From assembly GCA_003819975.1 (NCBI GenBank), contig RPPU01000217.1:1-7494 (forward strand): a DNA stretch of 7,494 nt, read 5' to 3'. Below, one piece after another: positions 1-5,970 of the stretch. The stretch is from Desulfobacteraceae bacterium (GTDB taxonomy: Bacteria; Desulfobacterota; DSM-4660; Desulfatiglandales; HGW-15). How positions within the stretch are numbered: position 1 is the first letter of the stretch; the number at the start of each line of letters is the position of its first letter. Made by a program: the position numbers and the translations under genes. The notes below the pieces were generated by a model. That model ran no database searches and was not told the origin of the DNA. It worked only from the letters and a program-made list of their open reading frames with translations.

Positions 1-81
1 AAAGAGCTGCTGAAGCCGAAATTACATGTCTATACTATTTTGAGACAGTTCATAACTTCCGGTTTCAGGTTGGCAACCGCT

Positions 82-972
82 TTATGCCGGTGCTTTTTCA
101 TTTTTGGCAAGAAGAACCGCGGCTCCGATAATAAGCAAACCCCCTAATAATTTTATCAAAGTAAGCCTTTCATCCAGAAAAAAAATCGCCAGAGCCACCG
201 TGACCGGCGGTTCCAAGGTGGAGATCATGGAAGCATTGACCGCTCCGATTCTCTTTAGACCGGCGAAAAAAGTCACGATCGCAACCAGGGTGGAAATAAC
301 GGCTATGGCCAGGGTCATGACCCAACCGAATGACGTCCGGGGCAAGTGCAGACCTTGAAACGAGACCAGCCCGGCATAGACCAGTCCGGCCGAAGTGATG
401 ATCACGGCGGAAGCCGGGAACGCTTCAATATTCCGCATCACTTTGCTGCCGGCCACGATATAAACGGAATAGATCAGGGCAGAACCGAGCCCCAATAGGA
501 TCCCCATAATATTGGTGCTGAATTGGATTTCAATAACCAGGGACGTGCCGGTCAAAGCCAAAACCAGAGCGATTACTTTTAGTTTGGTGATCGTCTCTTT
601 TAAAAAAAGCATGCACCAGATGGTCACCAAAGCCGGATAAAGATAGAGTAGGATCGCCACCAGCCCGGCCGGAATCTTGGTTAAAGCCGTAAAATAACAA
701 AAGGATTGACCCATATAGCCGACTGCGCCCATGAGAAACAAATAGAACAAGGATGCCCCACGGGGATAAGACATGCGACTCAGGCCGATATAAATATGCA
801 TGATCAGGGCGGCGATTCCGAACCGCAAAAAAAGAATAGAAACCGGATTGGTTCCCGATTGGTAAGCCAGCTTGGCGAAAATAGGCATGGCTCCGAAAGA
901 GGCGGCGGAAATACAGATCAGGAAAATTCCGTAAAGACGTTCTTTATTCATTGTGAGAACAAAAGGGGTCAA
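82..972 (-). CDS. EamA/DMT-family membrane transporter
   Basis: This is a probable inner-membrane metabolite exporter of the drug/metabolite transporter superfamily (EamA, RhaT-like). The protein is almost entirely hydrophobic, with about ten membrane segments arranged as two similar halves of five, the usual family plan. The early segment containing AASFGAMPIFAKLAY and the 'LEPPVTVALAIFFLDERLT' stretch near the C-terminus are typical of the second EamA repeat's end. The longest reading starts at a TTG (972), but that start sits inside a short duplicated sequence. The ATG at 951 (protein beginning MNKERLYG, 289 residues) is more natural and gives the usual length of about 290. Neither start has a clear Shine-Dalgarno sequence. 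The gene lies downstream of the ferredoxin gene on the same strand, after a 186-base repeat-bearing spacer, so co-transcription is uncertain. Its substrate cannot be told from the sequence. I see no terminator in the 81 bases after its stop. Confidence 0.88.
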   Translation of the reverse strand: MTPFVLTMNKERLYGIFLICISAASFGAMPIFAKLAYQSGTNPVSILFLRFGIAALIMHIYIGLSRMSYPRGASLFYLFLMGAVGYMGQSFCYFTALTKIPAGLVAILLYLYPALVTIWCMLFLKETITKLKVIALVLALTGTSLVIEIQFSTNIMGILLGLGSALIYSVYIVAGSKVMRNIEAFPASAVIITSAGLVYAGLVSFQGLHLPRTSFGWVMTLAIAVISTLVAIVTFFAGLKRIGAVNASMISTLEPPVTVALAIFFLDERLTLIKLLGGLLIIGAAVLLAKNEKAPA

Positions 973-997
973 GGGTTCGAGGGACCAAGGGTCCGAG
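971..997. repeat. Short direct duplication, AAGGGTYCGAG
   Basis: Two copies of AAGGGTTCGAG/AAGGGTCCGAG are separated by GGACC (971-981 and 987-997). The pair also contains GGAC...GTCC inverted symmetry. It overlaps the TTG-initiated extension of the transporter gene, which argues for the downstream ATG at 951 as the true start. Confidence 0.6.
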
Positions 998-1079
998 CAA
1001 TTAACAAAACAAGAATTAGCTCCTTTTTAGCGTTACAGTTATATGATTCACCCCTTTTCACGATTCACCTTTCTTATTC

Positions 1080-1102
1080 GCCGTAGGCCTTGCGAAGGCG
1101 GC
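1080..1102. other. GC-rich hairpin in spacer
   Basis: GCCTT (1087-1091) pairs with AAGGC (1095-1099) across a three-base loop. GCC (1080-1082) pairs with GGC (1100-1102) if four bases bulge out. No T-tract follows on either strand, so it is not a standard intrinsic terminator. It sits between the ferredoxin stop and the transporter start. Confidence 0.45.
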
Positions 1103-1105
1103 TCA

Positions 1106-1161
1106 CATTCTCTCGTTCTTATGTTCTTATGTTCTTACGTTCGCACATTCTTACGCTTTTA
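1106..1161. repeat. Degenerate 8-base tandem array ending in the ferredoxin stop codon
   Basis: Seven consecutive 8-base units are in strict phase: CATTCTCT, CGTTCTTA, TGTTCTTA, TGTTCTTA, CGTTCGCA, CATTCTTA, CGCTTTTA. The final unit contains TTA at 1159-1161, which is the TAA stop of the ferredoxin gene on the minus strand. In the minus-strand transcript the consensus reads roughly TAAGAACG. The units are too short and too varied for CRISPR repeats. Confidence 0.8.
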
Positions 1162-1455
1162 CTCTTCGCGTACCATCTTAATCGCTTTTCGCGGACAGAT
1201 AAAAGCGCAAATCCCGCATCCCTTGCAATATTCCAGATCGATTTCAATCCGGCCATTGTGCGCATTGCGGGTGATGCAGAGTTCCGGGCAAATCATGCGG
1301 CAGAGATCGCAGCTTTGACAAAAATGATTGCCCAAACACCGCCGGGCTTCTTTCACGGCCGCGCGCTCGTCCAGCCCCGCTTCCGGCTCCAGGGGTGCAC
1401 GATGGGATTCTTCGAACTTACATTCCTGAGGAACGATTTTAAGGATATCGGACAT
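1159..1455 (-). CDS. Two-[4Fe-4S] ferredoxin-type protein, probable electron carrier of the 2-oxoacid oxidoreductase
   Basis: This small (98-residue) cytoplasmic iron-sulfur protein has two textbook cluster motifs: C46-x2-C49-x2-C52-x3-C56-P and C77-x2-C80-x2-C83-x3-C87-P. These predict two [4Fe-4S] clusters. Its first 40 residues are not ferredoxin-like. The stretch with GLDERAAVKEARRC resembles the linker that, in some GltD-family flavoproteins, joins the NAD(P)-binding domain to a C-terminal ferredoxin domain. It may therefore be the detached ferredoxin tail of the flavoprotein encoded just upstream (1751-3148), or a delta-like subunit of the 2-oxoacid oxidoreductase. The ATG start has GAGG four bases upstream (minus-strand GAGGTCTTATG). 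The 3' end merges with an 8-base repeat array that includes the stop codon. The cluster assignment is firm; the partner assignment is inferred from position and the linker. Confidence 0.9.
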   Translation of the reverse strand: MSDILKIVPQECKFEESHRAPLEPEAGLDERAAVKEARRCLGNHFCQSCDLCRMICPELCITRNAHNGRIEIDLEYCKGCGICAFICPRKAIKMVREE

Positions 1456-1482
1456 AAGACCTCGTTTTTTAATAACCGCTTG

Positions 1483-1495
1483 ACCGTTTAACGGT
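1483..1495. other. Small inverted repeat ACCGTT-T-AACGGT
   Basis: This near-perfect palindrome (six-base arms, one central base) lies 28 bases upstream of the ferredoxin start. It could be a protein-binding site or simply part of the repeat-rich spacer. Nothing in the sequence identifies a binding protein. Confidence 0.35.
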
Positions 1496-1511
1496 TGCGA
1501 GTTTCGCTTAA

Positions 1512-1551
1512 AAAGTGTCTAAAGTTAAAAGTGATCTAAAGTGACTAAAGT
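1512..1551. repeat. Three copies of a GTGayCTAAAGT-like repeat
   Basis: GTGTCTAAAGT (1515-1525), GTGATCTAAAGT (1531-1542) and GTGACTAAAGT (1541-1551) occur close together, the last two overlapping by GT. This word differs from the CGTTTCA/CGTTCTTA units found elsewhere in the same spacer, so a second repeat type is present here. Confidence 0.65.
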
Positions 1552-1638
1552 TTTTAGAGCCACTGAATGATAACTCTCTCTCAACTCGTAACCCGCCAAC
1601 CGTAAAACTTTTGAACATCTTGCATATTTTATTTCTTG

Positions 1639-1710
1639 CTTTCATACTTTCTAACGTTCTCACATTCTCACGTTCACACATTCACACGTTCTCACGTTCT
1701 TACGTTCTTA
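1639..1710. repeat. Degenerate 8-base tandem array between flavoprotein and ferredoxin genes
   Basis: Nine units are in exact 8-base phase: CTTTCATA, CTTTCTAA, CGTTCTCA, CATTCTCA, CGTTCACA, CATTCACA, CGTTCTCA, CGTTCTTA, CGTTCTTA. Position by position the variation is mostly C/T or A/G. The unit matches that of the array at 1106-1161, showing that the two belong to one family. It has the same orientation relative to the genes. Confidence 0.82.
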
Positions 1711-1725
1711 CATTTTTTGTTTTTA

Positions 1726-1753
1726 CGTTTGCCGTTTCACCTTTGCCGTTTCA
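1726..1753. repeat. 7-base tandem array ending in the flavoprotein stop codon
   Basis: Four units are in 7-base phase: CGTTTGC, CGTTTCA, CCTTTGC, CGTTTCA. They also form a near-perfect 14-base duplication. The last three bases (TCA, 1751-1753) are the TGA stop of the flavoprotein gene on the minus strand. The period changes from 8 to 7 between this array and its neighbour at 1639-1710, across a T-rich joint. Confidence 0.7.
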
Positions 1754-3148
1754 CTCTTTCAAATACCGATCCACTGCCATTGCTGCCTTTTTTCCGCTGG
1801 CAATCGCTTCCGTGACCGTAGTGGGACCATGGACAAAATCGCCGGCCGTAAAAACCTTGGGTAGATTCGTGGTCAGGCTGTCGGCATCGATTGCCAACTT
1901 CAGACCTATGGAACCCAATCCGTTGCTTAGGCTGTCATAATCCGCTTTTTGACCCACTGCGGATATAATGGTATCTGCCGGCATTTGAAATTCCGAACCC
2001 GCCATCCGTATGGGTTTGGGTCGACCCTGATCATCCAGACCTTTTAATTCGGTCCGGGCGCATTCGAGGCCCGTAATCCGATTTTGCTTCACCAAAAATT
2101 TCAAGGGCATAATAAAATATTGGATCTCCACGCCTTCGGCTAAAGCGGCTTGCACTTCCTCTTTGTCTGCCGGCATCTCGGCCGGTCCCCGGCGATAAAT
2201 GATCGTGACTTTGGCGGCACCCTGCTTCAAAGCGGAGCGGGCCGTATCCATGGCTGCATTGCCGCCGCCCACCACGATCACCTCTCGGCCCAGATCGACT
2301 TTAATGCCTTTTGACCTTTGCCGCAAAAAATCCAGGCATTCCCAATAGCCCTGATAATCGCCTTCGTTTTCAAGTTCCAGCTTCAGACCTTTTTGAGTGC
2401 CCACGGCGATGATGACGGCCGCGCTTCCGGCTTTTTCCAAATCCGCCAGCGTAATATCTTTGCCGAACTGTTTGCCGGTTCGGATCTTGACGCCGGTTTG
2501 CTTGATATAATCGATATCCCTTTGCAGAATATTGCGCGGCAACCGAAAATCCGGAATAGCCCAGGCCAGGAGTCCGCCGGGCTCATGATAAGATTCGATG
2601 ATTTCGACTTCATAACCCATTTTGGCCAATTCATAAGCGGCGGCCAGTCCCGATGGGCCCGATCCGATAATACTCACCCGCTTATTTTTGGGAGCGGCAT
2701 TTTTAGCCGGAGCCGGGGGCGTCGTGGAAGCAAAGTCCGCGGCAAAACGTTTCAAGGCTTTAATGGATAAAGGATCATCCAAATTGGCCCTGGTACAGGC
2801 CGATTCGCACGGATGATGGCAAACATACCCGCAAATAGAAGGTAAAGGGTTGGTGGCCCGGATAAGCTCCAAAGCTTGTTGATGCTGCCCCTTGGCCATC
2901 AGGCGGATATAGCCGCGAACATCCTGTGAAAGCGGGCAAGCACTCTGACAACGCGGCAAAGCGGGCATTTCATCTTCTTTCAAACGGACCTCGAAATCCT
3001 GGCCCGCGTAAACTTTACCGCGCAGACTTTCCGCCTCCCGGCGCATTTCCGGCATGAGTTCGGCCGGACAGGCCTCCAGACAAACCGCGCAAAAACTGCA
3101 TTTTTCAAAATCGACAACCGGTTTATGGGTTCTTCCTTCAACAGCCAT
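1751..3148 (-). CDS. GltD/NfnB-like FAD- and NAD(P)-binding iron-sulfur oxidoreductase
   Basis: This 465-residue cytoplasmic flavoprotein is expected to pass electrons between NAD(P)H and ferredoxin-type clusters. An extra N-terminal ferredoxin motif comes first (C17-x2-C20-x2-C23-x3-C27-P). The GltD-type iron-sulfur helical domain follows, at about residues 60-140, with Cys 67, 71, 106, 110, 114 and 118 and the hallmark NPLPSICGYVC. Next is the FAD-binding GSGPSG at 162-167 with EPGGLL at 189-194. The NAD(P)-binding GGGNAA lies at 294-299, and the closing TAGD of the FAD domain at 434-437. The family includes glutamate synthase small subunit, NfnB and related NADPH:ferredoxin enzymes. No glutamate synthase large subunit is near, so glutamate synthesis is unlikely here. 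It follows the oxidoreductase gamma gene by 226 bases, same strand, with no obvious terminator. It probably links that enzyme to NAD(P). Its stop codon lies in a 7-base repeat array. Confidence 0.9.
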   Translation of the reverse strand: MAVEGRTHKPVVDFEKCSFCAVCLEACPAELMPEMRREAESLRGKVYAGQDFEVRLKEDEMPALPRCQSACPLSQDVRGYIRLMAKGQHQQALELIRATNPLPSICGYVCHHPCESACTRANLDDPLSIKALKRFAADFASTTPPAPAKNAAPKNKRVSIIGSGPSGLAAAYELAKMGYEVEIIESYHEPGGLLAWAIPDFRLPRNILQRDIDYIKQTGVKIRTGKQFGKDITLADLEKAGSAAVIIAVGTQKGLKLELENEGDYQGYWECLDFLRQRSKGIKVDLGREVIVVGGGNAAMDTARSALKQGAAKVTIIYRRGPAEMPADKEEVQAALAEGVEIQYFIMPLKFLVKQNRITGLECARTELKGLDDQGRPKPIRMAGSEFQMPADTIISAVGQKADYDSLSNGLGSIGLKLAIDADSLTTNLPKVFTAGDFVHGPTTVTEAIASGKKAAMAVDRYLKE

Positions 3149-3222
3149 AATTGTTACTTTCTATTAAAAATGTTTTTTATAAAATACGGTTATGCATCTA
3201 TTTAGTTATGTTCTTTGAAAAT

Positions 3223-3257
3223 CGTGAAACGTGAAAGGCGAAAAGTCAAACGCGAAA
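3223..3257. repeat. 7-base tandem array, plus-strand orientation
   Basis: Five units are in exact 7-base phase: CGTGAAA, CGTGAAA, GGCGAAA, AGTCAAA, CGCGAAA. Read on the plus strand they are the reverse complement of the CGTTTCA units at 3323-3391 in the same spacer, so the spacer contains two oppositely oriented arrays of the same word. Confidence 0.78.
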
Positions 3258-3281
3258 GCACTATTTATTTTTCTTTTCGCC
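3237..3281. other. Perfect 9-bp inverted repeat in spacer
   Basis: GGCGAAAAG (3237-3245) is the exact reverse complement of CTTTTCGCC (3273-3281), with a 27-base loop. The left arm is part of the plus-oriented 7-base array. No T-tract follows the stem in the minus-strand direction, so it is not a clear terminator. Confidence 0.55.
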
Positions 3282-3322
3282 AGAGATAACGGTTTAAACT
3301 GTCGACCGCCTTTTTTATCTTC

Positions 3323-3391
3323 CGTTTCATTTTAACGTTTCACATTTCACGCTTCACTTTTCACGTTTTATGTTTCACTTTTCACGCTTTT
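3323..3391. repeat. 7-base tandem array running into the gamma-subunit coding end
   Basis: One CGTTTCA (3323-3329) is followed, after six bases, by eight units in exact 7-base phase from 3336: CGTTTCA, CATTTCA, CGCTTCA, CTTTTCA, CGTTTTA, TGTTTCA, CTTTTCA, CGCTTTT. The TGA stop of the gamma-subunit gene is the TCA at 3375-3377 inside the sixth unit. The last two units encode the final residues of the protein (the lysine-rich KREK end). Confidence 0.83.
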
Positions 3392-3932
3392 TGATTTCCA
3401 TTCCGATCCTCTGCCCCAACTCCAGAGCCTTGAGATTGATCTCGCGAAACCGCTCGGCACTATTTTCTTCCAGGGCCTTAACCAAAGCAGACTGACTCGC
3501 CAGGCCGGTCAGAGCCGCGGCCGCGGCCAGCATGACCATATTGGCGGCCTGCTTGTTGTTCAGGTCCTGAAGCGCTTTATCCGTGGCCGGTACGCTGATC
3601 TGAGTAACCTGCTTCAAAACTTGGGGTTTGACCAATAATTCGTCATAGATGACCAACGCGCCTTGCTCCGACAATTGGCCTAATGATTCTTCATATGCTT
3701 TCTGGGAAAAAGCGATCAAGATATCCGTGCTGATCATGTGCGGAAATTTGATCGCATCTTCGGCTACAATCACGTCATAACGCGCTGTTCCGCCGCGGGC
3801 CTGGGCGCCGTAAGCGCTCGATCCGGCCACCCAGCGGCCGTCCTTAATGGCGGCATGCGCCAAAATCGTCCCGGCCAAAACCACACCCTGTCCGCCGAAA
3901 CCGATCAAACGGACTTGTTTGACTTTACTCAT
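3375..3932 (-). CDS. korC: 2-oxoacid:ferredoxin oxidoreductase, gamma subunit
   Basis: This 185-residue subunit belongs to the POR gamma/KorC family. It caps the catalytic alpha-beta core and belongs to the fold that contacts CoA in related enzymes. The signature GFGGQGVVLAG (residues 12-22) starts the Rossmann-like domain. SSAYGAQARGG (about 38-48) is the second family hallmark, and NKQAANMVMLAAAAALTG near 128-145 is also typical. The length is normal (about 180-190). The ATG at 3932 has GGAGAG seven bases upstream, and the start overlaps the end of the beta gene by eight bases (ATGAGTAA), so translation is coupled. The last few codons, giving KKREK, coincide with units of a 7-base tandem array that also supplies the stop codon, so the C-terminus may have been remodelled by the repeat. 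The symbol reflects family only; the substrate could be 2-oxoglutarate or another 2-oxoacid. Confidence 0.92.
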   Translation of the reverse strand: MSKVKQVRLIGFGGQGVVLAGTILAHAAIKDGRWVAGSSAYGAQARGGTARYDVIVAEDAIKFPHMISTDILIAFSQKAYEESLGQLSEQGALVIYDELLVKPQVLKQVTQISVPATDKALQDLNNKQAANMVMLAAAAALTGLASQSALVKALEENSAERFREINLKALELGQRIGMEIKKREK

Positions 3933-4686
3933 TGCTGAACTCTCCTATGATAATCTTCGTCTTTAAAAGCGCTTTGTCCATTCCGGCTGCTTCTTCCTTG
4001 GTAACGCAGTTTTGCATGAGCGCTTTCAACATCTGGACCGCGGAATCGGTTTGGTTGCGGCGTCCGAATTGGGTCGGACAGGGTGACAGAGCTTCGATAA
4101 ACGTAAAGGTATCTATATTCAGGGCCTTTTTGATGGCCGCCATTAAAGCCAGGGGTTGCGTCACGCTATAGCGGGCTACATAATCGGCGCCGGCGCCCAA
4201 AACCAGGCGGCAAAGATCAAAAGGCCGGTACGGGTTGCCTTCAGCAGTCGTGGCGGTTAAAGCGCCCAAGGGTGAAGTGGAAGCGACCTGACCGCCGGTC
4301 ATGCCGTAGATCATGTTATTGGCGCAGATCACGGTCCGGTTGATGTTGCGCCGGGCCGCATGAATCAGGTGATTGCCGCCGATAGAGGTGAGATCGCCGT
4401 CGCCGCTGATGACGATCACTTTGAGTTTGGGGTTATACATCTTGGCGCCGGTGGCAAAAGCAATGGCCCGGCCGTGCAGGGTATGCAGGGTGTCGCCGTT
4501 GAAATGGGGACTGGGAATCCAGGCCGCGCACCCGATACCCGAAACAAACAAGATGTCTTTCATGTTTAATTGCAATTCCGCAATGGCCCGTAAAATCAAG
4601 TTCATCAAAGTCCCGTGCCCGCAACCCGGACAAAAGGGCGTTGATTTTACTTCCGGCCGCAGATAGGCCTCCAGATCCCTTGCCAT
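3925..4686 (-). CDS. korB: 2-oxoacid:ferredoxin oxidoreductase, beta (TPP-binding) subunit
   Basis: This 253-residue catalytic subunit binds thiamine diphosphate. The core TPP/Mg motif is GDGD (95-98), continuing to the paired Asn of CANNMIYGMTGGQ (from 121). The family's cluster-binding cysteines appear as C19-PG-C22, C53 in GIGC, and C202 in SPCPTQFGRRN. These fit one [4Fe-4S] cluster as in archaeal and bacterial two-subunit-core enzymes. The length is normal. The start at 4686 has a good AGAGAGGA site seven bases before the ATG. Its A is shared with the alpha stop codon (TAATG), a classic coupling arrangement. The gamma start overlaps its end by eight bases. GMTGGQ and SPCPTQFGRRN resemble 2-oxoglutarate or branched-chain type enzymes more than pyruvate enzymes, but this does not fix the substrate. 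Confidence 0.95.
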   Translation of the reverse strand: MARDLEAYLRPEVKSTPFCPGCGHGTLMNLILRAIAELQLNMKDILFVSGIGCAAWIPSPHFNGDTLHTLHGRAIAFATGAKMYNPKLKVIVISGDGDLTSIGGNHLIHAARRNINRTVICANNMIYGMTGGQVASTSPLGALTATTAEGNPYRPFDLCRLVLGAGADYVARYSVTQPLALMAAIKKALNIDTFTFIEALSPCPTQFGRRNQTDSAVQMLKALMQNCVTKEEAAGMDKALLKTKIIIGEFSNE

Positions 4687-5831
4687 TATAAAATCCTCTC
4701 TATTTGTTCCATGATTTGCTTGGGGTGAATAATCTTGCCGTTGGTTTGCTGATAGGGAATGACTTCGGAACAGGCGTATTTCCGGATTTCCCCGAAAATC
4801 TGCCCGCGGTTCATCTCCGGAACGAAAAGTTTTTTGTCTCTCTGACCCAACTCCGTTATCAAACGATCGCTAAAAGGCCAGATGGTTTTTAAACGCACCA
4901 AACCCGCTTTTTTACCGGCTTTGCGAAGCTGGTCCACGGCAAAAAAAGCGCTGCGGGCGGTGAAACCGTAGGCAATCACGATCACTTCCGCATCATCCAG
5001 GAAGAAAGACTCGCTCTGCGCGATTTCTTCGCGTTTATTTAGAATTTTATTGTTGATGCGGCCGACCAGCTTGGTTTGCACGACCGGATCGTCGGTCTTG
5101 CGCACCCCGAATTCGTTATGGGTCGAACCGGTGACCGTAATACTCTCGCCTTCACCAAAGGCCGGCATGGGCGGCACGCCGTCTTCGCTTTCGGTTCCGA
5201 AAGGAGCGGCTCCGCTCTTTTTATAACGGTTGACGATCCGCACCTTGGGGCTCACGTCCATGCGTTCCCGCAAATGACCGACCGCTTCATCGCTCATGAC
5301 GAAAACCGGCACCCGGTATTGTTCGGCCAGGTTAAAAGCATGGATGGTCTGGTCGTACATCTCCTGCACCGACCAGGGCGAAAGCGCGATGATTTGATAA
5401 TCGCCGTGCGAACCCCATTTGGCCTGCATCCAATCGCCGCTGCCGACCTTGGTGGCTTGGCCCGTGCAAGGACCGGCCCGTTGAATATCCACAATCACCA
5501 GCGGGGTTTCCGTAAACGCGCCATAGCCGATCGCTTCCTGCATCAAACTGAAACCGGGACCCGCCGTGGCGGTCATGGCTTTGGCGCCGGCCCAGGAAGC
5601 GCCGATCACCGAACAAATGGAAGCGATCTCATCTTCCATTTGCATGAATACGCCATCTACTTCCCTGAAACGCAGGGAAATACGTTCCATGATCTCGCTT
5701 GAAGGCGTGATCGGGTAGCCCGCATAATAACGGCAACCGCCGGCAATGGCGCCCTCGGCCGCCGCTTCATTTCCCGTGAAAAAATAACTTCCCGCGGTCA
5801 AAGTACTGTTGATTTCCTGCATATTGCTCAT
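4686..5831 (-). CDS. korA: 2-oxoacid:ferredoxin oxidoreductase, alpha subunit
   Basis: This 381-residue subunit has the KorA/VorB layout. The POR N-terminal domain starts with GNEAAAEGAIAGGCRYYAG (20-38) and YPITPSSE (39-46); the Thr of this motif is the conserved 2-oxoacid-contacting residue in the family. TATAGPGFSLMQEAIG (88-102) follows. The PFOR-II-like domain spans about 281-355, with VIAYGFTARSA and PEMNRGQIFGE (338-348). The length is normal for the family. The ATG at 5831 is preceded by TAAGGTGA on the minus strand at a short spacing. An in-frame ATG three codons later is less likely. No delta (ferredoxin) domain is fused, and the gene is first in the alpha-beta-gamma set. A leader rich in inverted repeats separates it from the upstream regulator gene. 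Oxidation of a 2-oxoacid with CoA to acyl-CoA, CO2 and reduced ferredoxin is the expected reaction. Confidence 0.95.
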   Translation of the reverse strand: MSNMQEINSTLTAGSYFFTGNEAAAEGAIAGGCRYYAGYPITPSSEIMERISLRFREVDGVFMQMEDEIASICSVIGASWAGAKAMTATAGPGFSLMQEAIGYGAFTETPLVIVDIQRAGPCTGQATKVGSGDWMQAKWGSHGDYQIIALSPWSVQEMYDQTIHAFNLAEQYRVPVFVMSDEAVGHLRERMDVSPKVRIVNRYKKSGAAPFGTESEDGVPPMPAFGEGESITVTGSTHNEFGVRKTDDPVVQTKLVGRINNKILNKREEIAQSESFFLDDAEVIVIAYGFTARSAFFAVDQLRKAGKKAGLVRLKTIWPFSDRLITELGQRDKKLFVPEMNRGQIFGEIRKYACSEVIPYQQTNGKIIHPKQIMEQIERIL

Positions 5832-5923
5832 AGGTCACCTTAGGCTTATTATTTTCCCGCATCGGCAAGTTATTGTCGATAAGAGAAAAATTTATGATTC
5901 GCGATCTTGTCGTCACATGGGTT

Positions 5924-5969
5924 TATTCCGGCGCTCTCGCTGGAACTCCTGTTCCGGCTGGCCGGAATA
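5924..5969. promoter_or_regulatory. Nested, mutually exclusive hairpins in the korA leader
   Basis: TTCCGGCG (5926-5933) pairs with CGCTGGAA (5938-5945) with one wobble, and TTCCGGC (5952-5958) pairs with GCCGGAA (5961-5967). Alternatively, TATTCCGG (5924-5931) pairs perfectly with CCGGAATA (5962-5969), enclosing CTGGAAC/GTTCCGG (5940-5946/5951-5957, loop TCCT). The two folds cannot coexist. The block lies about 95 bases upstream of the alpha-subunit start and could be a leader switch or a multi-site operator; the function is not shown. Confidence 0.45.
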
Positions 5970-5970
5970 C

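Noticed and set aside
951..972. TTG start giving a seven-residue longer transporter
   Set aside because: The extension has no ribosome binding site and starts inside a short duplicated sequence; the ATG at 951 gives the usual family length.
706..1491. Plus-strand open frames around the transporter and ferredoxin genes
   Set aside because: They are antisense to recognised genes or made of translated repeat units (RSYVLMFLRSH-like), so they are not genes.
1106..1753. Possible CRISPR array
   Set aside because: Units are 7-8 bases with no unique spacers between them, and there are no cas genes.
5076..5702. Plus-strand open frame of 208 codons opposite the alpha-subunit gene
   Set aside because: It is antisense to a clearly recognisable KorA coding region; its product is rich in His, Arg and Gly with no family signature, typical of a shadow frame.
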